NCBI GenBank assembly: GCA_964537975.1
Contig: CAZIDP010000015.1
Location: 15,230-79,229 of the forward strand
From: SCBR16-9 sp964537975
GTDB lineage: Bacteria > Hydrogenedentota > Hydrogenedentia > Hydrogenedentales > SCBR16-9
DNA: 64,000 nt
Reading direction: 5' to 3'
Position 1 is the first letter of the stretch; every line of letters starts with the position of its first letter. This document shows positions 8,631-19,065 of this stretch, in pieces. The translations under genes and the position numbers were made by a program. The notes under the pieces were generated by a model. That model did no database searches. It was not told where the DNA came from and was given only the letters and a program-made list of their open reading frames with translations.

Positions 8631-9250
8631 ACTATCCCCTTTTTTGTTATTTCATTTAAATGTACATACGTTTTATTTGTGTAGACTCAGTTATAGGTCA
8701 TCAAATTTTTCATAGGCATCCCCATTTCAACTCACTTTATGTCATCTTTCAGTAATCGTGTAATCTTTGATTTCATTCTCTTAGTTCAACAGTTCAGTAG
8801 AATGATTTTCCCCCTGAGCACGATCCAATTGTCGAATACCATTTAGCCCATCTGTGTATTAGGTGAGCAATATTGATGCCAATCAGCTTTATAGTACTTT
8901 GAGTATTCATATTCTGATAAAAATAAAAAGATGTAGGGCTGATGGATGTTATAAATTTCATTATGGTCATCTTGAAATAGAATAATAAAAATTAGTTGTT
9001 CAAATATGAACTATATGTGATTATGGATTGGAGCGTACCCGGCGAAAAATTGGCAGAATATCGCACTCCAGGCATATATTTGCTTTAAATCAATACTGTC
9101 CGATTTATTTTATGCAAATACAATGCAATCTCATCACGAATATAATTTGATTGCGTAACGTTACTAAAACTGTTATATTTATAAACTATTGGAGTTTTTA
9201 GTACTTATTGTAAAACTAATGACCCTGAACCTTTCGGGAGGGTGTTCTCC
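8631..9250. other. Long AT-rich divergent promoter region
   Basis: About 620 bases without a supported gene, between the PEP-CTERM gene (minus) and the cytochrome/DUF1553 gene (plus). The only structure I note is a 10-bp palindrome GTAACGTTAC at 9155-9164, about 90 bases upstream of the cytochrome gene, which could be an operator. No RNA family is recognisable. Confidence 0.4.
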
Positions 9251-12200
9251 ATGAGGTCAGTTGCTGACTGGGAATGGTGGCGGCGTAGGCGACAAAATGT
9301 AATGGTGTTATGTAGTGTTGCTTGTATTTGGGGAGTGGTTGTTTGCGCATATGCCGACTCTCCAGAATTGGATTTGGAAGCACAGGATTTTTTTGAGCGT
9401 GCGGTACGTCCAGTATTGGCCGAGAATTGCTTTCAATGCCATGGGCCGGAGCGCCAATGGGCTGAATTACGGGTGGATTCCAAAGCGGCGTTGTTGCTTG
9501 GGGGTGACACGGGAGCTGTCATTCAGCCAGGTGACCCGGATAACAGCCGCCTGATTCAGGCATTACGTTATGACAGTGCGGTTAAAATGCCACCGGATGG
9601 CCCACTGGATGTTGAAACTGTCGACGCCATTGCGCACTGGATACGTCTGGGAGCACCCTGGCCAGAGTCACTGAACGCAGATCAAGTGCCACTCACCATG
9701 GAAGGCCGTATTGCGTACGCACGTGACACACACTGGTCATTTCAACCGGTCAGTATGCCCGATGTACCAGAAATAACCCGCGCTGATCTGACGCAGTCGC
9801 CCATAGATCATTTTCTGCTTGCCAAACTGGAAGAGGAAGGTTTGGAATTTGCACCACGTGCCAATGCGCGCACCCTCTTGCGTCGAGTTTACCACGATAT
9901 TACCGGTTTGATGCCGGACATGGAAGCCGCTCGCATGTTTGAAGGCAACGACACACCGGAATCTTATTCAGATGTCGTAGATGCCTTGTTGGATTCACCG
10001 CATTATGGGGAACGTTGGGGACGCCACTGGCTCGATATTGCCCGGTACGCGGACACCAAGGGGTATGTGTTTCAGGAGGAACGACGTTTTCCTTTCGCAC
10101 ATACCTACCGGGATTATGTCATCCGTGCCTTGAATGACGATCTCCCATATGACACCTTCATCAAGCACCAGATAGCGGCAGACCGCATGGACTTAAAGGA
10201 GGGACCAGGTCCATTGGCGGCTTTGGGATTCCTGACATTGGGCCGGCGTTTTCTGAATAACCCGCATGATATAACCGATGATCGGATTGATGTGGTTACG
10301 CGGGGCTTCCTGGGGCTGACGGTATCCTGTGCCAGGTGTCATGATCACAAATATGATCCCATTGGTATTGATGATTATTACGCACTGTATGGTGTATTTC
10401 GCAGTGCTGAAGAACCGGTAGAACTGCCCTTGATTCGTGAACCAGACCCGGATGATCCCGAGTACCAGGCATTTGTCGCTGCACTCAAGGAAAAAGACCG
10501 GGAACACGATGCGTTAGTAACTGAGTTGCATGTTGAACTGGCGCGTCATGCCCGGGAAAAAGCGGTTGACTACATGATGGTAGTGCATACCTTGGCTGGC
10601 GTAGATGATGCCGAAAAATTACGCACCCTGGCACGTGATGAGGGGCTGTTGTGGCAATTGGTTGAACGTTGGCAGACCTATCTTCTCGAGCGTTCTGATA
10701 GCAATGACCCGGTGTTTTCGCCGTGGTTTGCTTTGGCCAATTTACCTGAAGATGGTTTTGCTGAACAGGCACCGGAGCTGGTATCGCAAATCGTGTCCAA
10801 CGCGCTACACGATGTTACCATCAATCCCCGTGTTGTGGCTGCCTTTACTGATTTTTTGCCTGAAAACATGGCAGATGTCACTCGACGATATGGGCAGTTG
10901 CTAAAGGAAGTGGAGAAGGAGTGGCTGGACCGACTCTCGGCGTATTCACAAACAAAGATAAGGCAGAACAGCTTCGATGTTGTGTATCCTGAATCCCTTG
11001 CAGATCAGAATACGGAAGCTATACGACAGGTTTTGTATGGCCTGGATAGCCCTGCCAATATCGCGTTAGATGCTGTTTTTGATCTCAGTGATGTCCCGAC
11101 CCAGGCTCGAATTCGAGCCGTCAGCCTGGCGAAAGCCAACATTGAAGCGACACATCCGGGACGTCCTGACAGGGCTCAGGCTGTTGTCGACAGCGAACCG
11201 TTGTTTAATCCACACATATTTCGTCGCGGGAATCCCCAAATACCTGGAGACAGTGTGCCACGTCGTAATATCGCTTTACTGGAATCAGAGTCCCAAGAGT
11301 TGTATACAGAAGACAGTGGCCGTTTGCATCTGGCCAACAGCATAGCTTCCACCGACAACCCCCTTACTGCCCGCGTACTGGTAAACCGGGTTTGGATGTA
11401 CCTCATGGGAGCCCCTTTGGTAGAAACTCCCAGTGACTTTGGTGTGCGAAGTCTACCTCCATCGCACCCCGAACTTCTTGATTACCTGGCGTATCGTTTC
11501 ATGGAAGAGGGGTGGTCGATTAAGACCTTGATTCAGATGATTGTATCGAGTCATGCATACCAGCAGGACAGTTTTGACCGTCCCCAGGCGCAGGCCATCG
11601 ATCCCGAGAATGGCTTGTGGTGGCGACAAAACAGAAAACGGATGGATTTTGAAATTTTGCGGGACAGTATTCTGGCGGCCGCGGACAATCTCGATACGAC
11701 CCTTTACGGGCCATCGGTAGATATTACTGCACCCCCTTACCCGAACCGAAGAACCGTATACAGTTTTATTGAACGGCAGAATCTCCCAGGTTTGTTCCGT
11801 ACCTTTGATTTTGCTGGTCCGGACACGCACAGCCCCATGCGGTATAAGACTACGGTACCGCAACAGGCGCTATACATGATGAACAATCCCTTTGTTATAT
11901 CACAGGCCAGGGAGCTGGCAGCCAGGCCCGAGGTGAATGGTGCCAACCAGGAAAATGGTGATGCGGTACGCTCTTTGTACGAAGTGGTGTTTCAGCGTGA
12001 ACCTAACCTTGAGGAATTAACTCTGGCGCAGCAATTTCTGGAGAAGCAAGCGGTAGTGGAGCCTCCGGTGCTGTCTGATTGGCACTATGGTTATGGCCAT
12101 GTTGAATTGCCAGAAATGTTGGAGGCAGAGGAAAGTGATGATTTGTCAGACCATGCTGTAGCACTGAACTTTATCCCATTGCCCCATTTCCAGGAAAATC

Positions 12201-12694
12201 AATGGCGGGGTGGTGTGGACATGCCCGATGCCGAATTGGGCTGGGTCAGTTTACATGCGCGGGGAGGACATCCGGGACAGACCAATGAGTTTGCCGTCAT
12301 TCGCCGCTGGCTGGCACCTGAATCGGGTGAACTGAATATACAGGGTACATTGCGTCACCCAGATGAAAATGGTGATGGGGTGATTGGCGCGATCTTGTCC
12401 AGCCGTCATGGACTGCTTTGGCAGGCACATGTTCATCATGACAGCGTTGAAAGTGCTTTAGATGGCATCGAAGTAGCGTCGGGTGATACGGTGGATTTTA
12501 TCGTATTGCCTGGTCCTTCCAATAGCCATGATTCGTTTCAATGGGTTCCTGAATTGGCATTGCAAGTGAACCAGACAATTGAACGCTGGAATGCTGCGGC
12601 TGACTATAGTGGTCCACCACCGCCACCGCTGACTGTGTGGGAGCAGTATGCGCAGGTCTTGTTGCTCTCAAATGAATTTGTGTTTGTAGATTAA
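9251..12694 (+). CDS. PSCyt1-DUF1549-DUF1553 protein (planctomycete cytochrome type)
   Basis: About 1147 residues. Start chosen at the ATG at 9251, 8 bases after GGGAGGG; a GTG three codons earlier overlaps that site. A signal peptide (about 1-35) precedes a cytochrome-c-like domain with CFQCHG, a CXXCH haem site. DUF1549 follows (about 170-390), with a second CXXCH in SCARCHDHKYDPIG. DUF1553 fills the last third, from ARVLVNRVW to the end, and is interrupted by an insert of about 150 residues (roughly 945-1110) rich in strands. Such proteins are exported and are found in large numbers in Planctomycetes and relatives; a role in polysaccharide oxidation has been proposed but not shown. It is followed by a DUF1501 gene, the usual partner. 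Confidence 0.92.
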   Translation: MRSVADWEWWRRRRQNVMVLCSVACIWGVVVCAYADSPELDLEAQDFFERAVRPVLAENCFQCHGPERQWAELRVDSKAALLLGGDTGAVIQPGDPDNSRLIQALRYDSAVKMPPDGPLDVETVDAIAHWIRLGAPWPESLNADQVPLTMEGRIAYARDTHWSFQPVSMPDVPEITRADLTQSPIDHFLLAKLEEEGLEFAPRANARTLLRRVYHDITGLMPDMEAARMFEGNDTPESYSDVVDALLDSPHYGERWGRHWLDIARYADTKGYVFQEERRFPFAHTYRDYVIRALNDDLPYDTFIKHQIAADRMDLKEGPGPLAALGFLTLGRRFLNNPHDITDDRIDVVTRGFLGLTVSCARCHDHKYDPIGIDDYYALYGVFRSAEEPVELPLIREPDPDDPEYQAFVAALKEKDREHDALVTELHVELARHAREKAVDYMMVVHTLAGVDDAEKLRTLARDEGLLWQLVERWQTYLLERSDSNDPVFSPWFALANLPEDGFAEQAPELVSQIVSNALHDVTINPRVVAAFTDFLPENMADVTRRYGQLLKEVEKEWLDRLSAYSQTKIRQNSFDVVYPESLADQNTEAIRQVLYGLDSPANIALDAVFDLSDVPTQARIRAVSLAKANIEATHPGRPDRAQAVVDSEPLFNPHIFRRGNPQIPGDSVPRRNIALLESESQELYTEDSGRLHLANSIASTDNPLTARVLVNRVWMYLMGAPLVETPSDFGVRSLPPSHPELLDYLAYRFMEEGWSIKTLIQMIVSSHAYQQDSFDRPQAQAIDPENGLWWRQNRKRMDFEILRDSILAAADNLDTTLYGPSVDITAPPYPNRRTVYSFIERQNLPGLFRTFDFAGPDTHSPMRYKTTVPQQALYMMNNPFVISQARELAARPEVNGANQENGDAVRSLYEVVFQREPNLEELTLAQQFLEKQAVVEPPVLSDWHYGYGHVELPEMLEAEESDDLSDHAVALNFIPLPHFQENQWRGGVDMPDAELGWVSLHARGGHPGQTNEFAVIRRWLAPESGELNIQGTLRHPDENGDGVIGAILSSRHGLLWQAHVHHDSVESALDGIEVASGDTVDFIVLPGPSNSHDSFQWVPELALQVNQTIERWNAAADYSGPPPPPLTVWEQYAQVLLLSNEFVFVD

Positions 12695-12822
12695 GTGTGC
12701 AATTAGGAATTTGGTTTTCGAAAATTTGAAATTCGGTATGGTACGACCAATGGCAAGATGCAGTTGCACCAGAGTACCTGTTTGTAACCTGCAACTGATT
12801 GCCAGAATCAGAAGGGCCTATT

Positions 12823-14271
12823 ATGACTAACAGGCATCATCCGCTGTGTGAACGTGATGTAATTTTGACCCGGCGTGACTTTTTGCAACGTACAGGTATG
12901 GGCTTCGGCGCTTTTGGACTTGCCATGCTGACCGGGGCTGGCAGTCTACAGCAATCGGCTGGTGCGACGACACCGATGCTTCCCCAGGCACCACATTTTG
13001 CTCCTCGCGCCCGGCGTATGGTGCATATCTTTCTGAATGGAGGCGCTTCACATGTGGATACCTTTGATCCCAAACCTGCCTTGGCTAAATTTGTCGGGAA
13101 AAACCTGCCAATGGACAACCTGCGCACAGAACGCCCCACAGGTGCTGCATTTCCATCGCCCTTTGAATTCAAAAAGTATGGTCAGAGCGGAATTGAAATC
13201 AGCGAATTATTTAAACACACAGCAGAATCTGCCGATGACATGTGTGTCATACGTTCCATGCAAGCCGATGTGCCAAACCATGAACCGTCCTTGTTGTTAA
13301 TGAATACAGGTGAAGCCCGTCTCATTCGACCTAGCATGGGTTCCTGGGTGACCTATGGTTTGGGAACTGAGAATCAGAATCTCCCGGGATTCATTTCCAT
13401 GTGCCCTGGTGGCTATCCAATTCAAGAGTCCCAAAACTGGCAGTCAGGCTTTTTACCGGGCATTTTTCAAGGTACCTATGTCGATACACAACATGAGGAC
13501 ATGGAGAAGCTCATTTCCAATATTCGCAATAACTACAGTAGTCGCTCCGGACAACGTGAGCAACTGGATTTACTGCTTGCATTGAATGAGCGCCATCAGA
13601 GCGCCCGGAAAGACGATGCGGAAATCGAAGCGCGTATTCAGTCTTTTGAACTCGCGTATCGAATGCAGCTTGATGCTACAGACGCGTTTGATGTTTCAAA
13701 AGAACCGGAATTCATTCATGAGATGTATGGCAGTGGGGTACATGCGCGACAACTCATGATAACGAGGCGGCTGCTCGAACGTGGTGTGCGCTTTGTTCAG
13801 GTCTGGCATGGTGAAGGTCAACCCTGGGATAGCCACGATGATCTGGAAGATGCCCACCGCAGGTTGGCGGGACAGTGTGACAAACCTATCGGAGCACTGT
13901 TGAAAGACCTGAAACAGCGGGGTATGCTGGAAGATACACTGGTGCTTTGTACCGGTGAGTTTGGACGTACCCCGACAGTGGAGTTGCCGACGCCAGGCGC
14001 CAATGCCGGAAAATTGAATGGCCGCGATCACAATCATTATGGATTCTCGTTATGGATGGCAGGTGGAGGCGTAAAGGGCGGCACGGTATACGGGGCAACC
14101 GACGAATTTGGTTTCCAGGCTACGGAGAATCCAGTGCATGTCCATGATTTGCATGCAACCATCTTACACCTGATGGGCTTTGATCACGAACAACTGACCT
14201 ATCGCTACGCGGGTCGTGATTTCCGGCTTACCGATGTACACGGACATGTGGTACACGATGTAATTGCGTAA
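12823..14271 (+). CDS. DUF1501 protein with Tat-type signal
   Basis: 482 residues from the ATG at 12823, which follows AGAAGGG; an in-frame ATG eight codons upstream has no such site. The N-terminus has a Tat-like signal (TRRDFLQRTGMGFGAF). The body matches DUF1501, a sulfatase/alkaline-phosphatase-fold family: FLNGGASHVDTFDPKP near the start, a QVWHGEGQPWDSHDD segment, and the CTGEFGRTP and GRDHNHYG motifs, which should carry metal ligands. These proteins almost always follow a DUF1549/DUF1553 gene, as here (128 bases downstream, same strand). The two are likely co-transcribed and exported together. The substrate is unknown; hydrolysis of sulfated or phosphorylated compounds is only a guess. 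Confidence 0.92.
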   Translation: MTNRHHPLCERDVILTRRDFLQRTGMGFGAFGLAMLTGAGSLQQSAGATTPMLPQAPHFAPRARRMVHIFLNGGASHVDTFDPKPALAKFVGKNLPMDNLRTERPTGAAFPSPFEFKKYGQSGIEISELFKHTAESADDMCVIRSMQADVPNHEPSLLLMNTGEARLIRPSMGSWVTYGLGTENQNLPGFISMCPGGYPIQESQNWQSGFLPGIFQGTYVDTQHEDMEKLISNIRNNYSSRSGQREQLDLLLALNERHQSARKDDAEIEARIQSFELAYRMQLDATDAFDVSKEPEFIHEMYGSGVHARQLMITRRLLERGVRFVQVWHGEGQPWDSHDDLEDAHRRLAGQCDKPIGALLKDLKQRGMLEDTLVLCTGEFGRTPTVELPTPGANAGKLNGRDHNHYGFSLWMAGGGVKGGTVYGATDEFGFQATENPVHVHDLHATILHLMGFDHEQLTYRYAGRDFRLTDVHGHVVHDVIA

Positions 14272-14327
14272 TTAAAACTATACGACACATTCCGCGTATT
14301 GCCTTGTTCTGATTATAGGGTAATCGA

Positions 14328-15389
14328 CTATTCCTCAATGCCATGTGCCGTTTTGGCGCGTTCCACTGCGCCCAGCAGTTCTTGGAGAATGGCCTCTCCA
14401 GAGGGGCCTACGGCGTGAATAAAAGTGTCACGTGTAGACAGGCTGGCCTGTCGGAAAGCGTCGCGCTCTTCTTCACTCAAATCATCTACTATGTTCAAAT
14501 CAGGTTTGTTGTCCCGGATAATGTCCATACGTGATTCGTTGTAGTCTTGTTGCAACAAATGAATGTAATCATCCAGTTCTTCAATAACCTCCAGAATGAG
14601 CTGTTGCCGTTCTTCGGACTGCTCTTCGAAGAAAGCCTGGTTGGTGAGTGCGGTGGTTATGAAGGGGGCCTGGTTTCCAAATATCATGTAATTGGATACC
14701 TCATAAAAACTCATTTCCTGTATTGCAAAGACCGGGTTCACTTGAGCGTCTATCATGTTGAGCTGGAGCGCGCTATATACTTCACCATAGGGTAGGGGAG
14801 TAGGCGCAGCACCATAAGCCCGATACGCTGCCAAGAGCATGGGAGAGGTCATCGTGCGAATCTTCAAACCTCGGAAGTCTTCCGGAGTCCGCAACAACCT
14901 GTTTGAAGTCCAGACCATCCAGCCTTCGGGATAAATCGATAACAACCGAAATCCTTTATCCTCATATAATGGTGCCACTGCCGCAAGGAACTGCGGATCA
15001 GACAAGGCAGTTTTGTTAATGTCTTCGTCATCGGTCAACGTAAAATGAAGCAACAATACCTGAATTTCAGGAATGATGGTTCCTAAATGTCCAGGTGATG
15101 CCATGGCAAACTGCACCGTTCCCATGCGCACCAGTTCTGTTACATGGTCAGAAGTGCCCAAGGTGCCATAGGGGTACACCTTAACCTCAACCGCACCTGC
15201 TGTGCGCGATTCAATCAGTTCCTTAAAACGCTGGGCATATGCATCTTGAACACTTCCTTGAGTCTCCTCAATCGCAAACCGCCACTGCTCTGCTTCTGCT
15301 CCCAACAGGTTATCGCCACAGCCACTGTGAAGTAACACGAAAAGTATTAAGGCAAGCAGGATTTTGATTTTCGATGAAATATATCGCAT
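14328..15389 (-). CDS. TRAP transporter solute-binding protein (DctP family)
   Basis: 353 residues. The N-terminal signal ends in a lipobox (LHSGC at about residue 24), so it is probably a membrane-tethered lipoprotein. The rest follows the DctP pattern: FAIEETQGSVQDAYAQRF, then VEVKVYPYGTLGT, VQFAMASPGHLG, and the conserved PEDFRGLKIRTM segment whose Arg binds the carboxylate of the ligand, then NMIDAQVNP. It binds an organic acid in the periplasm and passes it to DctQM. The ATG has a GGGGAG ribosome site. It is divergent from the two membrane genes, which start 260 bases away; most TRAP loci have all three in one operon. The ligand cannot be told from sequence. Confidence 0.9.
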   Translation of the reverse strand: MRYISSKIKILLALILFVLLHSGCGDNLLGAEAEQWRFAIEETQGSVQDAYAQRFKELIESRTAGAVEVKVYPYGTLGTSDHVTELVRMGTVQFAMASPGHLGTIIPEIQVLLLHFTLTDDEDINKTALSDPQFLAAVAPLYEDKGFRLLSIYPEGWMVWTSNRLLRTPEDFRGLKIRTMTSPMLLAAYRAYGAAPTPLPYGEVYSALQLNMIDAQVNPVFAIQEMSFYEVSNYMIFGNQAPFITTALTNQAFFEEQSEERQQLILEVIEELDDYIHLLQQDYNESRMDIIRDNKPDLNIVDDLSEEERDAFRQASLSTRDTFIHAVGPSGEAILQELLGAVERAKTAHGIEE

Positions 15390-15649
15390 GAATATTCTCC
15401 CCGGACTGTAATCAAATTGCCGAGTTGTCGCATTGATTATGTCATGTGCTATTTATATGTTATAATATTTTTAATAACAACTACTTGTTCAGATTTTCTT
15501 GACTCAAATTATTTCTGAGTATATCATGACCAGGTATGGGAAGTCAGGATACATTTAATCCAGGCAGTATTAAAAAATGAAAAGTCGTATCTTTTGTGCA
15601 TGAGATAGCTATTGCTAAAAGATATTCCAAGACCATCCAGGTGACAGGT

Positions 15650-16210
15650 ATGCCACAAATTACAACAAAAATAATATTTAACTGGTTAAGCAGGCTGGAA
15701 GAATTTATTCTGGCATATGCCATGATTCTCATGGCATTTTTGACGATTCTCAATGTGTTTACACGCTCAATTTTTAATTACAGTCTGGCATCAGCACAGG
15801 AATTGACACAATTTCTGATCATATTGATTTGCTTTGTCGGCTTAAGTTACGGCGCGAGAAGAGCCAGGCATATTCGCATGACTGCCTTGTATGATCAGTT
15901 GTCACAACCGCTCAGAAAAATCCTGATGACGTTCATAACAGCTACGACTGCATTGTTGATGTTTTATCTGGCCTACCATGCTTTTCATTATGTGTATATC
16001 GTTTTTGACCTGGGTTCAGTTTCTCCTGTGCTGGAAATACCCTTGTTCATCGTTTATCTTACGGCACCTCTGGGACTGATAATGGCAGGTATTCAATATA
16101 CCCTGGCAGCTATCAAGAATCTCGGAACCAGTGAAGTATATCTATCCTATTCGCGTAAAGATGAATACGAAGATGTGCCTGAGGCTGGTGATGGAGCAGG
16201 CCATGTCTAA
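15650..16210 (+). CDS. TRAP transporter small membrane subunit (DctQ family)
   Basis: 186 residues with four membrane helices. Start taken at the ATG at 15650, preceded by AGGTGACAGG; a GTG 18 codons earlier is the alternative. Residues 10-30 carry the family's WLSRLEEFILAYAMI opening, and there is the conserved FTRSIFNYSLASAQELTQFL stretch, ending in the usual helix-helix hairpin. DctQ links the binding protein to the large subunit. The gene for the large subunit follows after 81 bases, and the binding protein is divergent. Confidence 0.88.
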   Translation: MPQITTKIIFNWLSRLEEFILAYAMILMAFLTILNVFTRSIFNYSLASAQELTQFLIILICFVGLSYGARRARHIRMTALYDQLSQPLRKILMTFITATTALLMFYLAYHAFHYVYIVFDLGSVSPVLEIPLFIVYLTAPLGLIMAGIQYTLAAIKNLGTSEVYLSYSRKDEYEDVPEAGDGAGHV

Positions 16211-16291
16211 ACACCTCAATTTAAACGTATTTCCCGTTGACAGTGCTGCTGCTGAACCAGCTGCTGTATTAAACAGTGTGGGAGGTGTTAC

Positions 16292-17590
16292 ATGGTAATC
16301 ATGGGTATACTCATTGTTGGGGTTATGGTGGGATTGTTGTTTGTCGGGTATCCAATGAAGGTACCATTAACTGTTTCTGCACTGGTAGTGTTGTGGCTGT
16401 ATTACCCAACAGTAGATACCGCTGTTATTATTCAGCAATGGATTGGCGGCATTACACCTTCTGCACTGGTAGCGGTTCCCATGTTTATTTTTGCGGCTGA
16501 CTTGATGACACGCGGTCAAGCCGCAGACCGTTTGTTGAATCTTGTGATGAGCTGGATTGGACATTTGCGCGGCGGCCTTCCCATAACGAGTGCCATCAGC
16601 TGCACTCTTTTTGGTGCCATCTCGGGTTCTACGCAGGCAACCGTGGTCGCCATAGGTGGTCCAATTCGACCCCGACTCCTGAAAGCGGGGTATTCCGATT
16701 CATTTTCCATGGCGTTGATTATCAATGCCAGCGATATCGCGCTACTTATACCACCAAGTATCGGCATGATAGTCTTTGGTGTTGTATCCGGTACATCAAT
16801 AGGGGAGCTATTCATCGCGGGCATTGGTCCGGGACTCATGATTCTGCTCTTCTTTTGTGTGTACTGCTACATCGCCTCTATACGTATGGAAATTCCACTT
16901 CTGGACAAAGCGGGTTGGTCAGAACGCAAGACGGCACTGCGCAAAGCATTGTTGCCTCTGGGGTTTCCGGTCATCATCATTGGCGGGATTTACACAGGAT
17001 GGTTCAGCCCAACCGAGGCAGCAGCGATTAGTGTGCTCTACGCGGGTATTCTGGAGTTTTTGGTGTTCAAAGAGCTTGACTATGCTGATTTACCGAAGAT
17101 TGCATTGAACACCAGTTTGGTCACTGCGGTAGTTTTTGTGCTTGTTGGTGCGGGTACGGCGTTTTCCTGGGTCATCGCTTTCGCGGAATTACCCACAGTA
17201 CTGATCAATGACTGGCTGGGATTGTCTGCTGAATCCGGTTATTACACGATAATGCTTACCATTGCCATTGCCTTTTTCATTGGATGTATGTTTGTAGACC
17301 CTATCATCGTTATTCTCATCTTGACCCCGATATTCCATCCCGTTGCTGTTGCAGCCGGTATCGATCCAGTTCTGGTCGGGGCCATCGTCACCCTGCAAGT
17401 AGCCATAGGTTCAGCAACACCGCCTTTCGGGTGCGACATATTCACCGCCATCGCAATCTTCAGGCGGCCTTACATGGAAATACTCCGCGGCACGCCACCA
17501 TTTATAATGATACTACTGTTTTCAAGTGTCCTGGTAATCATATTTCCTTCCATTGCGCTCTTTTTGCGCGATCTGGCATTTGCCAGATAA
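16292..17590 (+). CDS. TRAP transporter large membrane subunit (DctM family)
   Basis: 432 residues, the usual size, with about 12 membrane helices. Family marks are FAADLMTRGQAADRL, the ISGSTQATVVAIGG loop and IGSATPPFGCDIF near the C-terminus. It is the sodium-coupled channel subunit that imports the organic acid delivered by DctP. The ATG at 16292 has a GGGAGG ribosome site; a second ATG lies three codons on. It ends the DctQM pair; bases 17591-17772 contain no gene. Confidence 0.92.
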   Translation: MVIMGILIVGVMVGLLFVGYPMKVPLTVSALVVLWLYYPTVDTAVIIQQWIGGITPSALVAVPMFIFAADLMTRGQAADRLLNLVMSWIGHLRGGLPITSAISCTLFGAISGSTQATVVAIGGPIRPRLLKAGYSDSFSMALIINASDIALLIPPSIGMIVFGVVSGTSIGELFIAGIGPGLMILLFFCVYCYIASIRMEIPLLDKAGWSERKTALRKALLPLGFPVIIIGGIYTGWFSPTEAAAISVLYAGILEFLVFKELDYADLPKIALNTSLVTAVVFVLVGAGTAFSWVIAFAELPTVLINDWLGLSAESGYYTIMLTIAIAFFIGCMFVDPIIVILILTPIFHPVAVAAGIDPVLVGAIVTLQVAIGSATPPFGCDIFTAIAIFRRPYMEILRGTPPFIMILLFSSVLVIIFPSIALFLRDLAFAR

Positions 17591-17772
17591 AAAGGAATGG
17601 GTTGTCTTGAACTTGGTGCATTGAGTATATGAACCTGAGTTTGATTTCAAGCATGATTTTTTCCTGCAAAATTCCTCAACCAATATGTTATGATAATATT
17701 CAGGAATCAAAAAATAATTATTAGTATTGATATATTCTGTCTATTGAGTAGATATTTGGGAAAGGTAGCAAC

Positions 17773-18234
17773 ATGCAATCTTTACAACTTGATCTTGAAC
17801 GTGCTTCCCGATATACCATTTTCCAAGGTATATCACAGCATGAGCTTGTACACATTCTGGAACGGGGCACGATAAGCAAGGTTTCCAGGGGAGAAAAAAT
17901 ATTTTGTAAAGGATGCTCAGGAAACCAATTGTTTATTTTATTGGATGGCGTTATCGGTATTTATTCAGATGACAAGTTTATTGCAAAAATAAAAGCTGGT
18001 GACGCATTCGGCGAGATGGCTGTATTGAACAAGAAACCGCGTTCTGCTACGGCCACAGCAACGACTGAAGTCCAGTTGCTGACACTGGATGAAGCATTGA
18101 TTAATGATATACTGGGTAAGGAAGGCGCAGTTCGATTCCTGTTGAATATTATCCGGTTATTAAGTTACAGGCTGGAAGCGGGTAATGCCTGGATCAGTGC
18201 CGATATTGAGTCACGTCGGCAAGGTGAAGTCTGA
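17773..18234 (+). CDS. Stand-alone cyclic nucleotide-binding domain protein
   Basis: 153 residues. Residues about 15-130 form a single cNMP-binding beta-roll, with the GEKIFCKGCSGNQLFILLDG segment and a phosphate-binding loop that reads GDAFGEMAVLNKKPRSATATA, close to the consensus, including the Arg. No helix-turn-helix is present, so it is not a CRP-type regulator by itself. It must act through partners or as a regulatory subunit. The ATG has an AAAGG site 8 bases upstream. It is followed by the convergent YkgJ gene with only 21 bases between stops. Confidence 0.85.
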   Translation: MQSLQLDLERASRYTIFQGISQHELVHILERGTISKVSRGEKIFCKGCSGNQLFILLDGVIGIYSDDKFIAKIKAGDAFGEMAVLNKKPRSATATATTEVQLLTLDEALINDILGKEGAVRFLLNIIRLLSYRLEAGNAWISADIESRRQGEV

Positions 18235-18255
18235 TGACAAATAGTAAATTGCCAA

Positions 18256-18819
18256 TTATCCGGTGTTGTTCTTTCGATACACCACAAACATTTCGATAAA
18301 ATCTTCGGGTTTTTTCCCCTCATATTCTCTTCGATTAAAAGCACTTACCAGATTACGATAATCTTCCTGATGCGTCTGGTCTTCTTTAAAAAGAGTATAT
18401 AACGGAGCGGTATTCACGCTGCCATCGCGGTGCTTGGGGCATCCGACATCCGTGTGCAAGCTGAATCCCTTGAATTCTCCCAAGCGGCTTTCATGCAACT
18501 TAAACGGGTATAGGCGACACAGCAGGGGACGAGCAGTGTATATTTGGCACATGCGTGATTTTACATCAAAGAAGTAACAGCCATTTTGGTCGCGCTTCAA
18601 TGCCATCATGTATTTTTCACCATTTACTTTTAACCAGGTCGGGTCGTTTTTAGTGACCCCGTCTACTTCATCAGGCCGGATAAACTCGAGGAATTGATAC
18701 GGGTTGTTTCCAGTTTCGCGTACAATCCCGATAACATCCCAAGGAGTGGGAAAGCAAATAACATCGGTACAGCAATGGCCACAATGGTGGCATGCAAAGC
18801 GAACCTGATTCTTTCCCAT
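18256..18819 (-). CDS. YkgJ family cysteine-cluster protein
   Basis: 187 residues. The N-terminal half has CHHCGHCCTD and CFPTPWD; further on comes the CQIYTARPLLCRLYPF motif typical of the YkgJ/UPF0153 family, whose Cys residues are thought to bind zinc or an iron-sulfur cluster. The function is not known; members are often near flagellar, lipid or methyltransferase genes. The start at 18819 has a weak ribosome site. It has no evident operon partner here. Confidence 0.85.
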   Translation of the reverse strand: MGKNQVRFACHHCGHCCTDVICFPTPWDVIGIVRETGNNPYQFLEFIRPDEVDGVTKNDPTWLKVNGEKYMMALKRDQNGCYFFDVKSRMCQIYTARPLLCRLYPFKLHESRLGEFKGFSLHTDVGCPKHRDGSVNTAPLYTLFKEDQTHQEDYRNLVSAFNRREYEGKKPEDFIEMFVVYRKNNTG

Positions 18820-19065
18820 ATATTTACTCTACTTTCTATGATAGTTGAAATTTGATTATTTTATTTAAAGTGTTTATCTGAGAATGTTATGAGCTTAGTG
18901 GTAATTCAAAGTTGCAATTTAATCAGATTCTTACTATACTCAGCAATCAAGATAACTTTACATGAGATACGCAGGTCACCGATATTTGAACTGTAATGTG
19001 AACTCTACCATAGCAGTAGGTCGAAGTATAACCAGATAAATTAAATTAAGAAAAGGAGCTTGTTA

